The notes beneath the pieces are model-generated. The model was not told the origin of the DNA and searched no databases. It worked only from the letters and a program-made list of their open reading frames with translations. A DNA stretch of 64,000 bases from Veillonella sp. T11011-6 (lineage in GTDB: Bacteria > Bacillota > Negativicutes > Veillonellales > Veillonellaceae): positions 558,001 through 622,000 of the forward strand of contig NZ_PPCW01000001.1 of NCBI RefSeq assembly GCF_002959755.1, written 5' to 3'. Of the stretch, positions 44,794 through 53,810 are shown piece by piece. Every line of letters begins with the position of its first letter. Position 1 is the stretch's first letter. A program made the translations under genes and the position numbers.

Positions 44794-46350
44794 ATGGCTA
44801 GTGGATTTTTAAAAGGAACCTTAATTTTAACCATTGCCGGTTTCGTAGTGAAAGCCATCGGTAGTATTAACTGGATTCTTCTATCTCGCATCTTGGGTGG
44901 TGAAGGCATCGGTATCTACCAGATGGCCTTTCCTATCTATTTGTTACTATTACAAATTTCGAGCGCAGGTGTGCCGATTGCCATCTCTATTTTGACGGCA
45001 GAACGATTAGCCTTACACGACTTTGGTGGTGCTAAGAGAGTATTCAATATATCTTTTACAATGTTAACCATTACAGGCTTTATCGCCAGCCTCGCCATGT
45101 ACTTTGGTGCAGATTGGTTGATCTCTAGTGGTCTCATTGCTGAAAGCCGTGCCTACTACTCTATCATCGCGCTCGCTCCGGCAGTATTCTTTGTAACGTG
45201 GATTTCCTGCTTCCGCGGGTATATCCAAGGCTATGAAATGATGACGCCAACGGCGGTCAGCCAAATCGTAGAACAACTATTGCGTGTTATCGTCATGCTC
45301 GGTGCTGCAGCTATCTTGTTACCTTATGGTTTACCAGCTGCTGCAGGTGGTGCTAGCTTAGGTGCTGGCGTAGGTGCCTTTGGTGCCTTCCTAGTGCTCT
45401 TGTACTATTACTACAAATTGCCTAAGGCTAGTAGCACTGGTGAAAGCTACGATGGTCCTCGTGAATCAGCTAAAGAAATTTTGTCACGACTCTTAACATT
45501 GTCCATTCCAATTTCTTTGGCAAGTATCATGTTGCCATTAACAGCCAACCTCGATTTGCTCATCGTACCACGTCGACTCTTAGATGCTGGTTTCCCGATG
45601 AACGAGGTAACAGAACTGTTCGGTTACCTTACAGGTATGGCGGTACCGCTCATCAACTTGGCTACCATCATTACAGCAGCCCTTGCAACAAGCATCGTAC
45701 CGGCTATCTCTCATGCCTTTGCCAAACGCGATCATGAAGGTATTTATGACCGTACTGCAGGTTCTATGAGATTAACATTCATGGCTACTGTACCATTTAC
45801 AGTGCTATTGTATGTACTTGCTGCGCCAACAGTTACCTTGATTTATAATGCTCCTAAGGCAGAATTAGCTACGCAAATCACTGCGTTCTCTATCTTCTTC
45901 CTCGGTGTACACCAAGTAACAACCGGTATCTTACAAGGTCTCAACAAACCGCGTATTCCTGTAATTAATATGGGCATTGCTCTAGTTATCAAGGTCATCC
46001 TTAACTGGACATTAACAGCTATCCCATGGCTTGGTATCGGTGGTGCTGCGTGGGCAACCGTTGCTGATATTGGCTTTGCAGCGTTACTTAACTTGATTTA
46101 CATCAAAAAATACACAGGCTACTTCCTCGATATTTCCCTACTTTGGAAAAACGTGGTCAGTGCCGGTGTTATGGGTATACTCATCTTTATGAGTTACCAC
46201 TATTTAACAGATGTCTTACCAATGTGGGCTAACTTCATACTCACTGGTATCGAAGGCTTATTGCTCTACGTTATTATCATGGTTCTTCTAAAAGGACTTA
46301 ATAAAAACGACGGTGCAAGCATGCCACTCATCGGTAGATTCTTTAGATAA
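44794..46350 (+). CDS. MOP-superfamily lipid flippase (SpoVB/MurJ-like)
   Basis: 518 residues with about 14 membrane segments, of the polysaccharide exporter/SpoVB group. N-terminal GTLILTIAGFVVKAIGSINW and RILGGEGIGIYQMAFPIY are typical. Members flip lipid-linked precursors of peptidoglycan or polysaccharide; the substrate is not certain here. The start is 3 bp after the fba stop with no good Shine-Dalgarno sequence, so expression probably depends on coupling to the aldolase gene. Confidence 0.85.
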   Translation: MASGFLKGTLILTIAGFVVKAIGSINWILLSRILGGEGIGIYQMAFPIYLLLLQISSAGVPIAISILTAERLALHDFGGAKRVFNISFTMLTITGFIASLAMYFGADWLISSGLIAESRAYYSIIALAPAVFFVTWISCFRGYIQGYEMMTPTAVSQIVEQLLRVIVMLGAAAILLPYGLPAAAGGASLGAGVGAFGAFLVLLYYYYKLPKASSTGESYDGPRESAKEILSRLLTLSIPISLASIMLPLTANLDLLIVPRRLLDAGFPMNEVTELFGYLTGMAVPLINLATIITAALATSIVPAISHAFAKRDHEGIYDRTAGSMRLTFMATVPFTVLLYVLAAPTVTLIYNAPKAELATQITAFSIFFLGVHQVTTGILQGLNKPRIPVINMGIALVIKVILNWTLTAIPWLGIGGAAWATVADIGFAALLNLIYIKKYTGYFLDISLLWKNVVSAGVMGILIFMSYHYLTDVLPMWANFILTGIEGLLLYVIIMVLLKGLNKNDGASMPLIGRFFR

Positions 46351-46357
46351 GCATAAC

Positions 46358-46393
46358 AAAAGAGGTTTAACACTCAAGTGTTAAACCTCTTTT
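46358..46393. terminator. Bidirectional terminator
   Basis: A 16-bp perfect stem (46358-46373 with 46378-46393), TCAA loop, with T-runs in both directions, between two convergent genes. Confidence 0.95.
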
Positions 46394-46429
46394 TGACGCT
46401 ACTCACTTTACGCTATCTTTTTTATTGTA

Positions 46430-47815
46430 TTACTTCTTATCATTATGTGCTTTTTTATCTTTTACAATATCTCTAAGAGTAGGACTTGTTTGTAGTACGT
46501 CTAACATTATAGGCGAAATACCTATACCCACAAAAGCCTTATCATTCCACTCTTTGCTATGTTTAGCACCTACATATTGAACCACATCTCGCAATTTATA
46601 ATTACTTACATGAACATCATGAGGTTTATATAAATAATAGGTATATAGATACTGATTATCATATAACACCATTCCTAAAAGAGTTCCTTTATCCTTGGTA
46701 ACTTCAAAGTATAATCCTGGAACGCCATTATTCCAAACTGTGGCATACTGTAATCGTTTATGACCTTGTAAACCTTGTTTTTTAACAACAGACCGTAAGT
46801 AGCTATATAAAATATTTTGTTTTTCAACACTAGCACCTTTTATAAATGGTTGCTTACCAAGTACAGCTTTAATACGTCCAGACATATAAATATCATATTC
46901 AGCTGGGCCTATAACCTCATGTTCCTTGAATTTACTATTTTTTAATACCCTAAATGTATAAGGTCCTAAATGAACTGGATCAGTATATGCTAACACATCA
47001 CTAGCTGGCTTAATAGAAGGTAAAACAAAATTAGCCAAAGGTCCCATTGTATCTGAGATGGAACGTTGAGTATCATCTTTAATATAATTTTTTATAATAT
47101 CTTTATTAAGGGATTGACCAATATGATAAGAAAGATTAGGTGTTTTCGGTAATGTAAAATTGATTGTCCCCACAACCAAATGATCATCAAAGCCGATTAC
47201 ATCCCATGTTGCTTTTTCAAGTCCAGGATAAGTAAATACATCGCCATCTACAAATCGAACCGAATCTTTTCTCTTTTCTAATCTCTCATTCAAGGTATTC
47301 TGTAAAAGAGATTTATTTAAATTAGCATATTCTATATTTGTATCTTCCCATTTAGAGCCTTTAGGCTGTTGTCTTGTTTCATATCTAAAATCAGATACGG
47401 CACTAATAGTTCCTCCAACACTCTTAATAGTAGCCTTATCCATATGTTTAGGATCAATAGACCAACCTACTATACTTTCTTTCGAGCCTGTAAATTTAAT
47501 ATCCGCCCCATTATCTGTAATAATATATACAGTCCTAGAATGATGGATTGCTCTAGTCAATTCTTGTACAAAATAAATATCATCATCTAATTTTTTATTA
47601 TCATAATTTGGCTCATGTTGTGCCCATTTTTTAACCTCAGACTCTTGGTAGTCATCAACCTTCTTAGCGAATTCTCCTTGAATCCGATATTCTTGGTAAG
47701 CTTCTTTCGCAATATCTGGGCGAGCTCCAGGAATGTTAACATCAATGGCCTGAGATATTCCTATAGCCCCCATAAAGCCAATACAACTCAACAATAACAA
47801 ACGTCTTAACTTCAT
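46430..47815 (-). CDS. Secreted protein, family shared with 59431 gene
   Basis: 461 residues with a Sec signal (MKLRRLLLLSCIGFMGAIG, cleavage near ISQA|I). The mature protein opens with IDVNIPGARPDI; a protein encoded at 59431-60693 opens IDVDLPGANSKI and is of similar length, so they are paralogs. A YTFRVLKN motif recurs in the third member (56583-57179). The family is not recognised; no membrane anchor or enzyme motif is visible. It is presumably periplasmic. AAGGAGAG precedes the ATG. Confidence 0.8.
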   Translation of the reverse strand: MKLRRLLLLSCIGFMGAIGISQAIDVNIPGARPDIAKEAYQEYRIQGEFAKKVDDYQESEVKKWAQHEPNYDNKKLDDDIYFVQELTRAIHHSRTVYIITDNGADIKFTGSKESIVGWSIDPKHMDKATIKSVGGTISAVSDFRYETRQQPKGSKWEDTNIEYANLNKSLLQNTLNERLEKRKDSVRFVDGDVFTYPGLEKATWDVIGFDDHLVVGTINFTLPKTPNLSYHIGQSLNKDIIKNYIKDDTQRSISDTMGPLANFVLPSIKPASDVLAYTDPVHLGPYTFRVLKNSKFKEHEVIGPAEYDIYMSGRIKAVLGKQPFIKGASVEKQNILYSYLRSVVKKQGLQGHKRLQYATVWNNGVPGLYFEVTKDKGTLLGMVLYDNQYLYTYYLYKPHDVHVSNYKLRDVVQYVGAKHSKEWNDKAFVGIGISPIMLDVLQTSPTLRDIVKDKKAHNDKK

Positions 47816-47910
47816 ATCTCTCTCCTTAAATACATATGTTTATTTATAATTTTAACACTTATTTTATATTTCATCAATTTTACTTGTATAGAAAAAAATA
47901 TAGGCAAAGA

Positions 47911-47940
47911 AAAAGGTCTGACTATACAGTCAGACCTTTT
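47911..47940 (-). terminator. Terminator after AEC transporter
   Basis: A 13-bp perfect stem (47911-47923 with 47928-47940), ATAC loop, followed by TCTTTGCC on the minus strand after a TTTT end. Confidence 0.85.
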
Positions 47941-47942
47941 GT

Positions 47943-48980
47943 TTATGCTGTTATTCCTATCATCGTAAGTATTTCCATAATAATTGGTATAACTACGGCA
48001 AAGAGTATGGTACTAATCATAACGAGCCCTGTAGCAAATGGTAAATCAGCTTTTGATTCATTAGCCACAATTGGCAAGACGGCAATAACAGGTCCTGCTG
48101 ATTGTGCTACAAAGGTTATGATAGCAATAGGTTCTAGAACTATGCCTGCACCATATTGTAGTGCCATAATGACACAGAACATAATAATTGGAGAGATAAC
48201 AAATCGCCCTACGATACCACCAATAGAATCCTTATTGAGGCTCATACTCTTAAGTCCCGCATCATGAAGTACAATACCAATATAAATCAGGGATAATGGT
48301 GTTACCATATCACCTAAGTAATTCAATGTAGTATGCAAAATTGGTGCTAAAGGAATTTCAAAGAATAAGAATATCAATGCTACAAAGAAGCCTAGTAATG
48401 GTGGAGGTAATAACTTCTTCAAATCAAATTTAAACTGTTTCCGCTTTGTTTCTGTAGCTAATTTGCTATTACTTATACCATCAGCTTTGTTATTATTAAA
48501 ACCTAATTCGGCATTGGGCAGTGGATCTAGTTCTATAAGGAATACCCCTACCATCCATACTGAAATCGTGTTACCGATATAATATAACAAGAAATATGGT
48601 AGTGCATCTTGACCAAAGAGTGCAATTTGCACTGGCAATCCAATGAACAAGCAGTTATCATTAACGACCATATTGATAAAAATGCCACGCCTACCTCGAG
48701 GTACTTTTAGTACTTTCATCATGATGAAAGCAACGATATAGGTAATTACATAGGTTAATGTAACAGCTAGCATCCCATATCGTAAATTCCATAAATCCGA
48801 TGTATGTAGATGATGTAATACAGATATGAAAACACCGGCTGGTAAGGCAACAGACATGATAAATCTAGATAGATTACCACTAAATATAGGGTGAAACATT
48901 CCTCGCCCTTTTAATATATATCCCAACGATATAAGCAGTACAATTGGTATAATGCTCTGTAAGGATGTAAGAAAGACCAT
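47943..48980 (-). CDS. AEC-family permease (auxin efflux carrier type)
   Basis: 345 residues with about ten hydrophobic segments: PIVLLISLGYILKGRG at the N-terminus, NDNCLFIGLPVQIALFG in the middle and LPIVANESKADLPFATGLVM near the end, matching AEC transporters of malate/malonate or related organic acids. A charged insert of about 40 residues (near residue 165-205) separates the two halves. The substrate is unknown. GGGAGG precedes the ATG. Confidence 0.88.
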   Translation of the reverse strand: MVFLTSLQSIIPIVLLISLGYILKGRGMFHPIFSGNLSRFIMSVALPAGVFISVLHHLHTSDLWNLRYGMLAVTLTYVITYIVAFIMMKVLKVPRGRRGIFINMVVNDNCLFIGLPVQIALFGQDALPYFLLYYIGNTISVWMVGVFLIELDPLPNAELGFNNNKADGISNSKLATETKRKQFKFDLKKLLPPPLLGFFVALIFLFFEIPLAPILHTTLNYLGDMVTPLSLIYIGIVLHDAGLKSMSLNKDSIGGIVGRFVISPIIMFCVIMALQYGAGIVLEPIAIITFVAQSAGPVIAVLPIVANESKADLPFATGLVMISTILFAVVIPIIMEILTMIGITA

Positions 48981-49163
48981 AGTAAACCTCCCGTACAGTT
49001 TATTCGTAATCTATCATACCATGTTTTTACCAAAACAGATACGAATATAATTATCCCTATAAAACTAATATGAATTTCAGAAAATGTAACAATGTTAACA
49101 TATTTTAGAATGTATAAGTTTTATAATTAATTACAATAATAGTATTATTTATTCACGAATATT

Positions 49164-49172
49164 TGATATACT
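49164..49172 (+). promoter_or_regulatory. Probable promoter -10
   Basis: Extended -10 TGATATACT, giving a leader of about 40 bases before the ATG at 49219. The -35 region is weak. Confidence 0.4.
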
Positions 49173-49218
49173 TAAACTATACTAATTGTACAAATTTTTA
49201 CACATAAGAGGTGATATT

Positions 49219-49959
49219 ATGACAAAACCATTCATTGGTGTATCAGGCAATATCTTACGAGATACTAGTGGTGCTTACGTAGATTTATTACGTTCCTACG
49301 TAAATCAAGACTATCCACGTTCTATTGAAGAAGCTGGTGGCATTCCAGTAATTATTCCATTCACTAAAAATCTTGACGTGGCTCGCGAAACAGTAGCAAA
49401 ACTAGATGCCCTATTATTATCTGGTGGCCATGATGTATCTCCACTAAATTACGGTGAAGAACCATTACAAGGTCTAGGTGACGTATTTCCCGAACGAGAT
49501 CAATTTGATTTTGCGTTACTGAAAGCAGCAGAAGAAAAACAAATCCCTATTTTTTGTATCTGCCGAGGCATCCAAATCTTAAACGTATATCGCGGTGGCA
49601 CTTTATACCAAGATTTAAAGTATGACGAAAACTGTACGATTAAACATTCACAAAACCAAACCCCATCTCTTGGAACTCATACAGTAGACATTGAGTTTGA
49701 GTCCAAATTGGCTAGTGCTATCGGCCGTTCTACATGGATTACAAATTCTCACCATCATCAAACAGTAAAACACGTTGGTAAAGGATTACAAGTGGTAGCT
49801 AGAGCTAAGGATGGTACTGTAGAGGCTTTAGAGGACGCCTCCTATCCTTGGTTAGTAGCCTGCCAATTCCATCCGGAAATGATGTCTGAAAACGATGAAA
49901 ATGCAAAACGTTTATTTGCTTCTTTTGTAAAAGCAGCTCGAGATAATAAAACTAAATAG
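49219..49959 (+). CDS. Gamma-glutamyl hydrolase-like class I amidotransferase
   Basis: 246 residues of the peptidase C26 family (PuuD-like). The nucleophile Cys is in IFCICRGIQILNV, GGHDVSPLNYGEE precedes it, and the His-Glu pair is in CQFHPEMM. Relatives hydrolyse gamma-glutamyl-GABA or similar amides. The ATG at 49219 has AGAGGTGAT upstream; the ORF begins at 49186. The next gene is an amino acid permease, 15 bp on, so substrate import and hydrolysis may be linked. Confidence 0.88.
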   Translation: MTKPFIGVSGNILRDTSGAYVDLLRSYVNQDYPRSIEEAGGIPVIIPFTKNLDVARETVAKLDALLLSGGHDVSPLNYGEEPLQGLGDVFPERDQFDFALLKAAEEKQIPIFCICRGIQILNVYRGGTLYQDLKYDENCTIKHSQNQTPSLGTHTVDIEFESKLASAIGRSTWITNSHHHQTVKHVGKGLQVVARAKDGTVEALEDASYPWLVACQFHPEMMSENDENAKRLFASFVKAARDNKTK

Positions 49960-49974
49960 TAGGAAGGTTTTAAT

Positions 49975-51282
49975 ATGAAAGAAACAGGAAAATTTGGCTT
50001 TTGGAGTATTGTACTCCTAGGCATCAATGGTATTGTAGGGACCGGTATTTTCCTACTACCAAACAAAGCGTATTCTATAATTGGTTCAGCTAGTTTAGGC
50101 GTCCTTTTATTTGACGCCGTTATTGCAGGCTGTATCGCCCTTTGCTTTGCAGAGGCAGCTAGCCTATTTACACGTAATGGTGGCCCTTATCTATATGCAA
50201 AACACGCATTAGGTGACTTTTGGGCCTTTGAAGTAGGCGTTTTAAAATGGATTGTAACCGTTATTGCCTGGGCGGCCATGGCCGTTGGCTTTGCTACCGC
50301 ACTAGGTGCTGCCGTACCAGCGTTAAGTGGTGATTTTGCAAAGGATGTCATTTCATTTATCTTGATTGTAGGTCTTACCATTGTAAACATCTTTGGTGTT
50401 AACGTATCTAAATTCGTTAATAACTTAATTACCATTTCTAAGCTGGTCCCTCTTGCTCTATTCATTGCGATTGGTATCTTCTTCATTAATGGAGCTAACT
50501 TTACACCAGTCTTCCCTCAAGACGTATATGTAGATGGATCATTTGCTCAAGCCGCGGTTCTTCTATTCTTTGCCTATACAGGGTTTGAAGTTATTGCCAT
50601 TGCTGCAGAGGATATGAAAAATCCTAAGAAGAATTTACCACGTGCTATTATCATGTGTATGCTTCTCGTATCCGTTCTATACATGGCAATCCTTGCCGTA
50701 TCCATTGGTGTACTTGGTACAGATCTAGCGAATACTAAAGCTCCAGTACAAGATGCATTCAATGTAATCGTTGGTCCTGTTGGCATGTATATCGTATTAG
50801 TAGGTACCCTAATCTCTATGGGCGGTATCAACTTTGCTGAAGCTTACTATGCACCTCGTGTAGCTACATCCATGGCCGAAGATGGCATGCTACCAAGTGC
50901 TTTGGCAAAACGCAATCGTTACAATGCACCATATGTAGCAGCGATCGTTACTGCCATTGCTAGTGTATTACTCGCATGGTCTGGTTCCTTTACAACTCTA
51001 GCAGCTATCAGCGCAGTATCTCGTTTTACACAATACCTACCAACATGTTTGGCTGTTATTATCTTCCGTCGTAAATGGGCAGACAAAGCTCGATCCTACA
51101 CAATCCCTGGAGGCTATTTAATCCCAGTCATCGCTATCGGCACATCCCTATGGATGCTCGCCCAAGCCCAAACCAACCAATTACTATGGGGTCTAGGCGG
51201 CTGTATCATAATCTTGCCGTTCTACTACTCCTACTGGAAAAAGAAAAAAGCTGGACTCATTAAAGACAATGATGAAATGTAG
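49975..51282 (+). CDS. APC-family amino acid permease
   Basis: 435 residues with twelve hydrophobic segments. GFWSIVLLGINGIVGTGIFLLP at the N-terminus (glycine-rich first helix), FFAYTGFEVIAIAAEDMKNP in the middle and SAVSRFTQYLPTCLA later are typical of the amino acid-polyamine-organocation family. Substrate unknown; the adjacent amidotransferase suggests a gamma-glutamyl compound, glutamate or GABA. GGAAGG precedes the ATG. Confidence 0.9.
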   Translation: MKETGKFGFWSIVLLGINGIVGTGIFLLPNKAYSIIGSASLGVLLFDAVIAGCIALCFAEAASLFTRNGGPYLYAKHALGDFWAFEVGVLKWIVTVIAWAAMAVGFATALGAAVPALSGDFAKDVISFILIVGLTIVNIFGVNVSKFVNNLITISKLVPLALFIAIGIFFINGANFTPVFPQDVYVDGSFAQAAVLLFFAYTGFEVIAIAAEDMKNPKKNLPRAIIMCMLLVSVLYMAILAVSIGVLGTDLANTKAPVQDAFNVIVGPVGMYIVLVGTLISMGGINFAEAYYAPRVATSMAEDGMLPSALAKRNRYNAPYVAAIVTAIASVLLAWSGSFTTLAAISAVSRFTQYLPTCLAVIIFRRKWADKARSYTIPGGYLIPVIAIGTSLWMLAQAQTNQLLWGLGGCIIILPFYYSYWKKKKAGLIKDNDEM

Positions 51283-51317
51283 AAAAGCTTTTGTTTCTCT
51301 TACATATATCTATTTTA

Positions 51318-51760
51318 GAGATACTACCAGTTAAAAGTAATTTTAATTACCTTGACTACATTCATTTTGTAGATACTACCAGTTAAAAATATTTATTTTT
51401 AACACAAAAACTACCAGTTAAACACATTGTACTGAAACTAGATCGTTAATAACAGATGACCTATTCTGTACATTGTAAAATTAACTGGTAGTTTTTTATA
51501 TTTCTATACCATATATAGTTAGGCTAAATATAATACTTTTAACTGGTAGTATCTCGCTAACCATATATTTTTAGGCTAAATATAATATTTTTAACTGGTA
51601 GTATCTCATTAACCATATGTAGTTAGACTAAACATAATTCTTTTAACTGGTAGTATCTCATTAATCATATGTAGTTAGACTAAACATAATACTTTTAACT
51701 GGTAGTATCTCGCTAACCATATATATTTAGACTAAGTATAGTACATTTTACTGATAGAGT
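51318..51760. repeat. 52-bp tandem and inverted ACTACCAGTT repeats (locus 2)
   Basis: AACTGGTAGT occurs at 51483, 51541, 51593, 51645 and 51697, with a decayed copy near 51749. The last four steps are exactly 52 bp, and the intervening sequence (CTCATTAACCATATGTAGTT and TAGACTAAACATAAT) is conserved too. The inverse ACTACCAGTT occurs at 51323, 51375 (again 52 bp) and 51410. The copies at 51406 and 51483 can pair as a stem with a long loop. The block fills the 480-bp gap between convergent genes, and I see no ORF or terminator of the usual kind in it. Confidence 0.9.
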
Positions 51761-51763
51761 TAA

Positions 51764-52603
51764 TTAAAATAAATCTTCTTCAAGAGTTGTTGTTTTGCTT
51801 AGTTCTTCTTCAATATAGCCAACTTCATCAGTGGCTTCATCTTCGTCACGTGTGTCAATATAGATACTAATAAGCGCTAGTCCGCCTTCTTCATTGAGGG
51901 TTGCAATGGCACTCATAGGACCATAGGTTAAAATAAGGCCATCTTCTTCATCGCGAATGATATGAGGCACCGCATCAAAGTGTTGGTTCATGAGCTGATC
52001 AAAGTAATCTTCTACATCAAGGCCACTTTCAAGGGTGATGGATTCAGCATCGCCTTTTTGGAATACAACACGTGTGTCTTCATCGATGTACTGATAAAAA
52101 TCATCCACATCGACATTCGCTGTTTCAAGCCACATGCTGAGGGCTGTAATCCAATCTTTCACAGTAGTTGGTGCAGAAATAAAAGCATACTCACTTTCAT
52201 CATCGCCAAAACGAAGATCATCATACTCAATACTATAGTTTTCCTGGCTAGATACAATGCGGTCTACAAGGCCTTCATCATTTACATCTACAAAAATCAT
52301 GTACACATAGTTATCGCCGCTTTCATAAGAAACAGTCAAACCATGACGGCCCTCATGGAATAGCGCATCCTCCTCATACACATCGGTAATATGCATCACC
52401 TTGCACGTAACAGGCACATTATCAGCCTTAATAGACTCAGTCATAGAGGATAAAAACTCAATACTTTCATTACGATTGCGGCCAATAATACCACGCCCTA
52501 TGGACATGTACTCGCAATCCTCGGCTAGAATATTTTCAATGCCGTGAATATCTGCGGATTCGAGAATAGATTTTATCAATAAAAGAGCTTGTATTTCAGT
52601 CAT
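51764..52603 (-). CDS. Acidic protein of unknown function (possibly NTF2-like)
   Basis: 279 residues, strongly acidic, no signal peptide. Two similar halves may exist: IHGIENILAEDCEYMSIG in the first and ANVDVDDFYQYIDEDTRVVF in the second, each followed by beta-rich segments, as in SnoaL/NTF2-like folds. This is only a fold guess. AGGAGG precedes the ATG. It ends in an acidic tail (EEELSKTTTLEEDLF) beside the repeat block. Confidence 0.65.
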   Translation of the reverse strand: MTEIQALLLIKSILESADIHGIENILAEDCEYMSIGRGIIGRNRNESIEFLSSMTESIKADNVPVTCKVMHITDVYEEDALFHEGRHGLTVSYESGDNYVYMIFVDVNDEGLVDRIVSSQENYSIEYDDLRFGDDESEYAFISAPTTVKDWITALSMWLETANVDVDDFYQYIDEDTRVVFQKGDAESITLESGLDVEDYFDQLMNQHFDAVPHIIRDEEDGLILTYGPMSAIATLNEEGGLALISIYIDTRDEDEATDEVGYIEEELSKTTTLEEDLF

Positions 52604-52742
52604 ACTACGCCTCCTATACGCTGTAATTAATACTGCTATTATTGTAACACAATTATAGTAACAAATACGGCTATTCTCTTGATTTTCTCCATATTTATCA
52701 TATACTTATAAAGTACATATTGATTTAACATCGGAGGTCCCC

Positions 52743-53402
52743 ATGAAATATACAACCATCGTTTTTGATTGTGACGGCACATTGCTTGATACTGCAACAG
52801 ATTTAGCTAACGCAGTAAATCATGTATTACGTACACATAACTTCCCTGAAAAATCTCTAACAGAAGTAAAAGCCGCTCTTGGTAATGCAGTAACATACTT
52901 AATGCGTCAATGTTTACCAAGTTCTGTAGCAGATCATGAATTAGAACCATACATTGAGGAGTTCAAAACCTACTACGGAGAACATCTAAAAGATACTACA
53001 GCACCGTATCCTGGCATCTTAGCTATGCTTGATGCATTGCGTGAAAAAGGCTATAAATTAGCTATCGTATCTAACAAAATCCAAGAAGGTGTAACGCCAC
53101 TTAATAAAGAGTACTTTGGCGATCGCTTACCTGTTGCTATTGGTGAAAGACCTGGCTTACGACGTAAACCAGCACCAGACATGGTACTCCAAGCCTTAAA
53201 AGAACTAGGCTCTACACCAGAAGAGTCTATTTATGTAGGTGACTCTGAAGTTGACGTAGCAACTGCAGAAAACTCTGGACTACTATGTATCGGTGTTACC
53301 TGGGGCTTTAGAGAAGAATCTCTCCACCAAGAATTAGGCGTAACACACATTGCTCGTAAAGCAGAAGATATTCTAAGCATTGTGGAAAACTTAAATAAAT
53401 AA
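52743..53402 (+). CDS. gph: HAD phosphatase, phosphoglycolate phosphatase-like
   Basis: 219 residues of the HAD superfamily. Motif I VFDCDGTLLDTATDLANAVN with the nucleophile Asp, motif II VSNK, the conserved Lys region GLRRKPAPDM and motif IV YVGDSEVDVATAENSG are all present. The cap type and the GERPGLRRKPAPD region fit phosphoglycolate phosphatase; other small phosphoesters are possible. GGAGG precedes the ATG. Confidence 0.88.
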   Translation: MKYTTIVFDCDGTLLDTATDLANAVNHVLRTHNFPEKSLTEVKAALGNAVTYLMRQCLPSSVADHELEPYIEEFKTYYGEHLKDTTAPYPGILAMLDALREKGYKLAIVSNKIQEGVTPLNKEYFGDRLPVAIGERPGLRRKPAPDMVLQALKELGSTPEESIYVGDSEVDVATAENSGLLCIGVTWGFREESLHQELGVTHIARKAEDILSIVENLNK

Positions 53403-53463
53403 GGTACAAAGTTATAATCATTAATCTATAACAAATTCATATAAATTAAACGATTTACATCTT

Positions 53464-53518
53464 AAAACCGCTCAAAAATGGGAATTAAAATATTAGATCC
53501 ATCATTTTTCGCGGTTTT
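53464..53518 (+). terminator. Probable terminator after gph
   Basis: AAAACCGC (53464-53471) pairs with GCGGTTTT (53511-53518), with further imperfect pairing inside (AAAAATGG with CCATCATTTTT), followed by TCTTTTATTTTTTC. Confidence 0.65.
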
Positions 53519-53667
53519 TCTTTTATTTTTTCTAATTTATTTCAATTTTTACATTATATTTTTTACGCATAGATAATATTTTCAATCTATCGCCTTAAAA
53601 ATGTGATATATATTACATTTATGAGGCAGTGCTTTCACATGGACACGCCGTCAATTCAATAGTTAGT

Positions 53668-53733
53668 GTATTGAACTTAAGGCCTATAAATAGGTCCAGT
53701 CTTAGCTAATCTTATAGAGATTGGCAGTAAGAT
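53668..53733 (+). other. Leader-only relic of the toxin element (copy A)
   Basis: Matches the 5' leader of the toxin elements at 59.0 and 60.9 kb: TATTGAACTTAAGGCCTATAA, then AATAGGTCCAGTCTTAGCTA and ATCTTATAGAGATTGGC (ignoring breaks between these quoted parts). The 8-bp hairpin GCTAATCT/AGATTGGC (53705-53712 with 53718-53725) is preserved, but no toxin ORF or antisense RNA follows. It lies between gph and the YkvI-like gene. Confidence 0.7.
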
Positions 53734-53756
53734 TTCCATCAATTGAATCATTAGTA

Positions 53757-53765
53757 TGATATAAT
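53757..53765 (+). promoter_or_regulatory. Probable promoter of the YkvI-like/thrE pair
   Basis: Extended -10 TGATATAAT giving a leader of about 40 bases. It lies downstream of the leader relic, so that relic is probably not in this transcript. Confidence 0.5.
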
Positions 53766-53810
53766 ATTATTTCGTATACTAAGTTATGTATTTGAAAGGA
53801 GGAAAATATA

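Noticed and set aside
51536-51760. CRISPR array, because of the regular 52-bp spacing
   Set aside because: The sequence between cores is conserved from unit to unit rather than unique, inverted copies exist, and no cas gene is nearby. It is a tandem repeat.
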